A stretch of DNA of 64,000 nucleotides, from the NCBI GenBank assembly GCA_943370595.1, contig CALRRO020000010.1, positions 200,391-264,390 on the forward strand, in the 5' to 3' direction. This DNA is from Piscinibacter sp943370595 (lineage in GTDB: Bacteria > Pseudomonadota > Gammaproteobacteria > Burkholderiales > Burkholderiaceae_C). The translations under genes and the position numbers were made by a program. Below the pieces are notes generated by a model that had not been told where the DNA came from, made no database searches, and worked only from the letters and a program-made list of their open reading frames with translations. Of the stretch, positions 62,410 to 64,000 are shown piece after piece. Each line of letters starts with the position of its first letter. Position 1 is the first letter of the stretch.

Positions 62410-62733
62410 TCATCGCTTCAGCTCGCCCAGCTTGTGTTCAATCTTGCTCCAGGCTTCGGCATCCGGCAGCGAGAGCTTGGTTTTCGTGATCGGCTTCCAT
62501 TCGCGCGACAACTCGGCGTTTAGCGGCGTGAAGTGCTGCTGGCCGGTGGGCACGTCTTCTTCGGCATAGATGGCATTCACCGGGCATTCGGGAACGCAGA
62601 CCGCGCAGTCGATGCACTCGTCCGGGTCGATGACGAGGAAGTTCGGACCTTCGCGAAATGCGTCGACCGGACACACGTCCACGCAATCGGTGTACTTGCA
62701 CCGGATGCAGGCCTCGGTGACGACGAAGGTCAT
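62410..62733 (-). CDS. fdxA: 7Fe ferredoxin FdxA
   Basis: A 107-residue ferredoxin with a 3Fe-4S site (CIRCKYTDCVDVCP) and a 4Fe-4S site (CIDCAVCVPECP) in the first 55 residues and the family C-terminal tail ending in a Lys-rich helix. It is a cytosolic low-potential electron carrier. It lies 47 bases upstream of ccoG and 18 bases downstream of the DUF2249 gene, so an operon is likely. Confidence 0.97.
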   Translation of the reverse strand: MTFVVTEACIRCKYTDCVDVCPVDAFREGPNFLVIDPDECIDCAVCVPECPVNAIYAEEDVPTGQQHFTPLNAELSREWKPITKTKLSLPDAEAWSKIEHKLGELKR

Positions 62734-62751
62734 CGCTGCGCGAGCGGAATG

Positions 62752-63066
62752 TCAACCGCAACAGGCGCCGCCTGAGCAGCAGGAATCGCCCTTGGCGCCC
62801 GCCGATGGCACGGCGGCATCAGCGATGCGGGTGATCTGGATGCGCCAGACCGACGGGCCGGCTTCCAGCGTGGCCCATTCGAACTGACCCAGAGCGCGGT
62901 CATCGAACTGATAGCGCAGGGGCTGCGGGTTGTGGTCGTTCACGAGTTGCAGCGCCTGGCCGGTGGCCAGGGCATCGAAGCGGCCAAAGATCAGCGGGTG
63001 ACGTTCACGCGGCGGGATGGTCCGCAGGTCCAGCTCAAAGGTGGGTTGAATCAGAGTTGCAGTCAT
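62752..63066 (-). CDS. DUF2249 domain protein with Cys-rich C-terminus
   Basis: A 104-residue protein. The DUF2249 core runs through LDLRTIPPRERHPLIFGRFDAL and ALQLVNDHNPQPLRYQF (about residues 12-52). The C-terminus CCSGGACCG carries four Cys that could bind metal or take part in redox chemistry. DUF2249 proteins are often encoded with NnrS and nitric-oxide-related genes. It lies between nnrS and fdxA. Confidence 0.88.
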   Translation of the reverse strand: MTATLIQPTFELDLRTIPPRERHPLIFGRFDALATGQALQLVNDHNPQPLRYQFDDRALGQFEWATLEAGPSVWRIQITRIADAAVPSAGAKGDSCCSGGACCG

Positions 63067-63143
63067 GGGAACCTTTCAGGATTGAAGTGCGCACCTAGCC
63101 GCGCGACATGCGCGGTGGAAGTGCGATGAGGGAACAGGAACGT

Positions 63144-64000
63144 TCAGCCGTCCTTGCCGTCGAGACGACTGCTCAGCAGCCAAGGCGTGAAGACCCAGAG
63201 GTAGAGCGCGAAAGCCACGGCCCAGGCGGCTGCAGCCACCACGAGCCAGTCGGCCGTGTGGGCCGGCGCCACCAAGGGGAGCAGCACCCGGGCGACGGCA
63301 GCACCCGCCACCAGCAGATAGGCGGCCACCTCCAGACGCGACACCTTGAGCGGGCGTCCCGTGTGGCCTCTCGCCGTGCGGGTGACCATGCCGACGATGA
63401 GCCCGGCCGTGGCGCCCACCGCCAGGGCGTGAATACCGGCAGAAGCGGCCACGCCACCCACCTGCGCCCAGGCCAGCAGCAAGAAGCCGACGGGCAACCA
63501 GGCGTACGCCGCGTGCAGCACCCACAGGATGGGGCGCGCACGGGTACGCAAGGGCTGCCAGTGCCACAACCTGGCGGCATGCAACAGCGCTGCGAGGGCG
63601 AACCCGGCCGCCGTGACCGGGTTGGCCGGCAGCAGCACCCACGCCGCCAGCGACATCGCCGTCGTCGCCAGCGTGCTGCGCTCCAGCCAGGCTGGCACCT
63701 TCAGCTGCCGGCCCGGCAGCGCCGACATCGTGAATGCCGGAATGACCCGCCCGGCGATCACGCATTCGATCATCACGACCAGCGCCAACCCGGCGTGCAG
63801 TGCCCGCAGCGGATCGATGTTCAGCCAACCCAGAACGGCAGCGTGAAAGGAGGCATTCGCTGTCGCCAACAGCAGCAGGATCGCGCCCAGCGGCAGGTTG
63901 CGCCGGTTGCCTGCTTTCAACAGCACCCGGATCAGCACGAAGGCCACCCAAGGCAGCAGCACCACGTCCAGAATGGCATAGACCGCGTACGGCGCCCCCA
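63144..64000 (-). CDS. nnrS: NnrS family membrane protein, 5' end beyond the window
   Basis: At least 285 residues of a polytopic protein with about eight or more helices are visible; full-length NnrS is near 400, and the frame stays open to the window edge (VYAILDVVLLPWVAF before the first internal GTG). ASFHAAVLGWL, VIAGRVIPAFTMSAL and the GIHALAVGATAGLIVGMVTRTARGHTGR segment are typical. NnrS is a heme- and copper-containing protein that relieves nitrosative stress. The 3' end is 77 bases from the DUF2249 gene. Confidence 0.93.
   Translation of the reverse strand, partial: GAPYAVYAILDVVLLPWVAFVLIRVLLKAGNRRNLPLGAILLLLATANASFHAAVLGWLNIDPLRALHAGLALVVMIECVIAGRVIPAFTMSALPGRQLKVPAWLERSTLATTAMSLAAWVLLPANPVTAAGFALAALLHAARLWHWQPLRTRARPILWVLHAAYAWLPVGFLLLAWAQVGGVAASAGIHALAVGATAGLIVGMVTRTARGHTGRPLKVSRLEVAAYLLVAGAAVARVLLPLVAPAHTADWLVVAAAAWAVAFALYLWVFTPWLLSSRLDGKDG

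Overview
The window reads as a chromosomal segment of a high-GC betaproteobacterium, most likely Burkholderiales near the Rubrivivax/Leptothrix/Methylibium/Comamonadaceae groups. This rests on the aa3 oxidase layout (ctaC-ctaD-small ORF-ctaG-DUF2970-ctaE), the rubredoxin-pilG-pilH-pilI-pilJ-chpA order, the mraZ-to-lpxC cell-wall cluster and a GC-rich intergenic repeat resembling ones I recall from Comamonadaceae-type genomes. No rRNA, tRNA, CRISPR array, intact transposase or integrase was seen.

Left part (1-11.1 kb): a cytochrome c oxidase operon with its assembly factors; DUF2244, a BioC-like methyltransferase, ComF and TrmL; a Bug-type binding protein; then rhodanese-grxC-secB-gpsA. gpmA (11.2 kb) faces a leftward operon (12.0-19.0 kb) of yqgE-ruvX-pyrR-pyrB-pyrC'-plsC-AMP phosphorylase-like-PRPP synthetase-like. 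This operon combines pyrimidine synthesis control with a possible nucleotide-ribose salvage pair. Its dihydroorotase lacks the HxH metal site, so it looks like the structural PyrC' partner of aspartate carbamoyltransferase.

Middle part (19.0-40.1 kb): photolyase, a GGEEF diguanylate cyclase, then a Pil-Chp chemosensory operon controlling type IV pili with a 2065-residue hybrid kinase. No methyltransferase or methylesterase gene is next to it. A ThiD-like kinase with hemL, two small unknown genes (DUF6152 and a membrane protein), mpl, a degenerate protein kinase that overlaps pfkA tail to tail, a YqiA-type hydrolase and two small membrane proteins follow.

Right part (40.1-58.3 kb): the complete division and cell-wall (dcw) cluster, all leftward: mraZ-rsmH-ftsL-ftsI-murE-murF-mraY-murD-ftsW-murG-murC-ddl-ftsQ-ftsA-ftsZ-lpxC. 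Most genes touch or overlap by 1-11 bases. A promoter and four 10-bp-spaced MraZ boxes precede mraZ.

Beyond mraZ lies the only long stretch without convincing genes (58.3-60.9 kb). It holds a 20-bp-periodic repeat array around a palindrome, an orphan leftward terminator, a palindromic operator-like site, a frame broken by one TGA, and a chain of tiny overlapping ORFs with codon use unlike the neighbours. It looks like a decayed or cryptic mobile insertion and is the best candidate for something undescribed. The window ends with ccoG, fdxA, a DUF2249 gene and a truncated nnrS, a set suggestive of microaerobic or nitric-oxide physiology.
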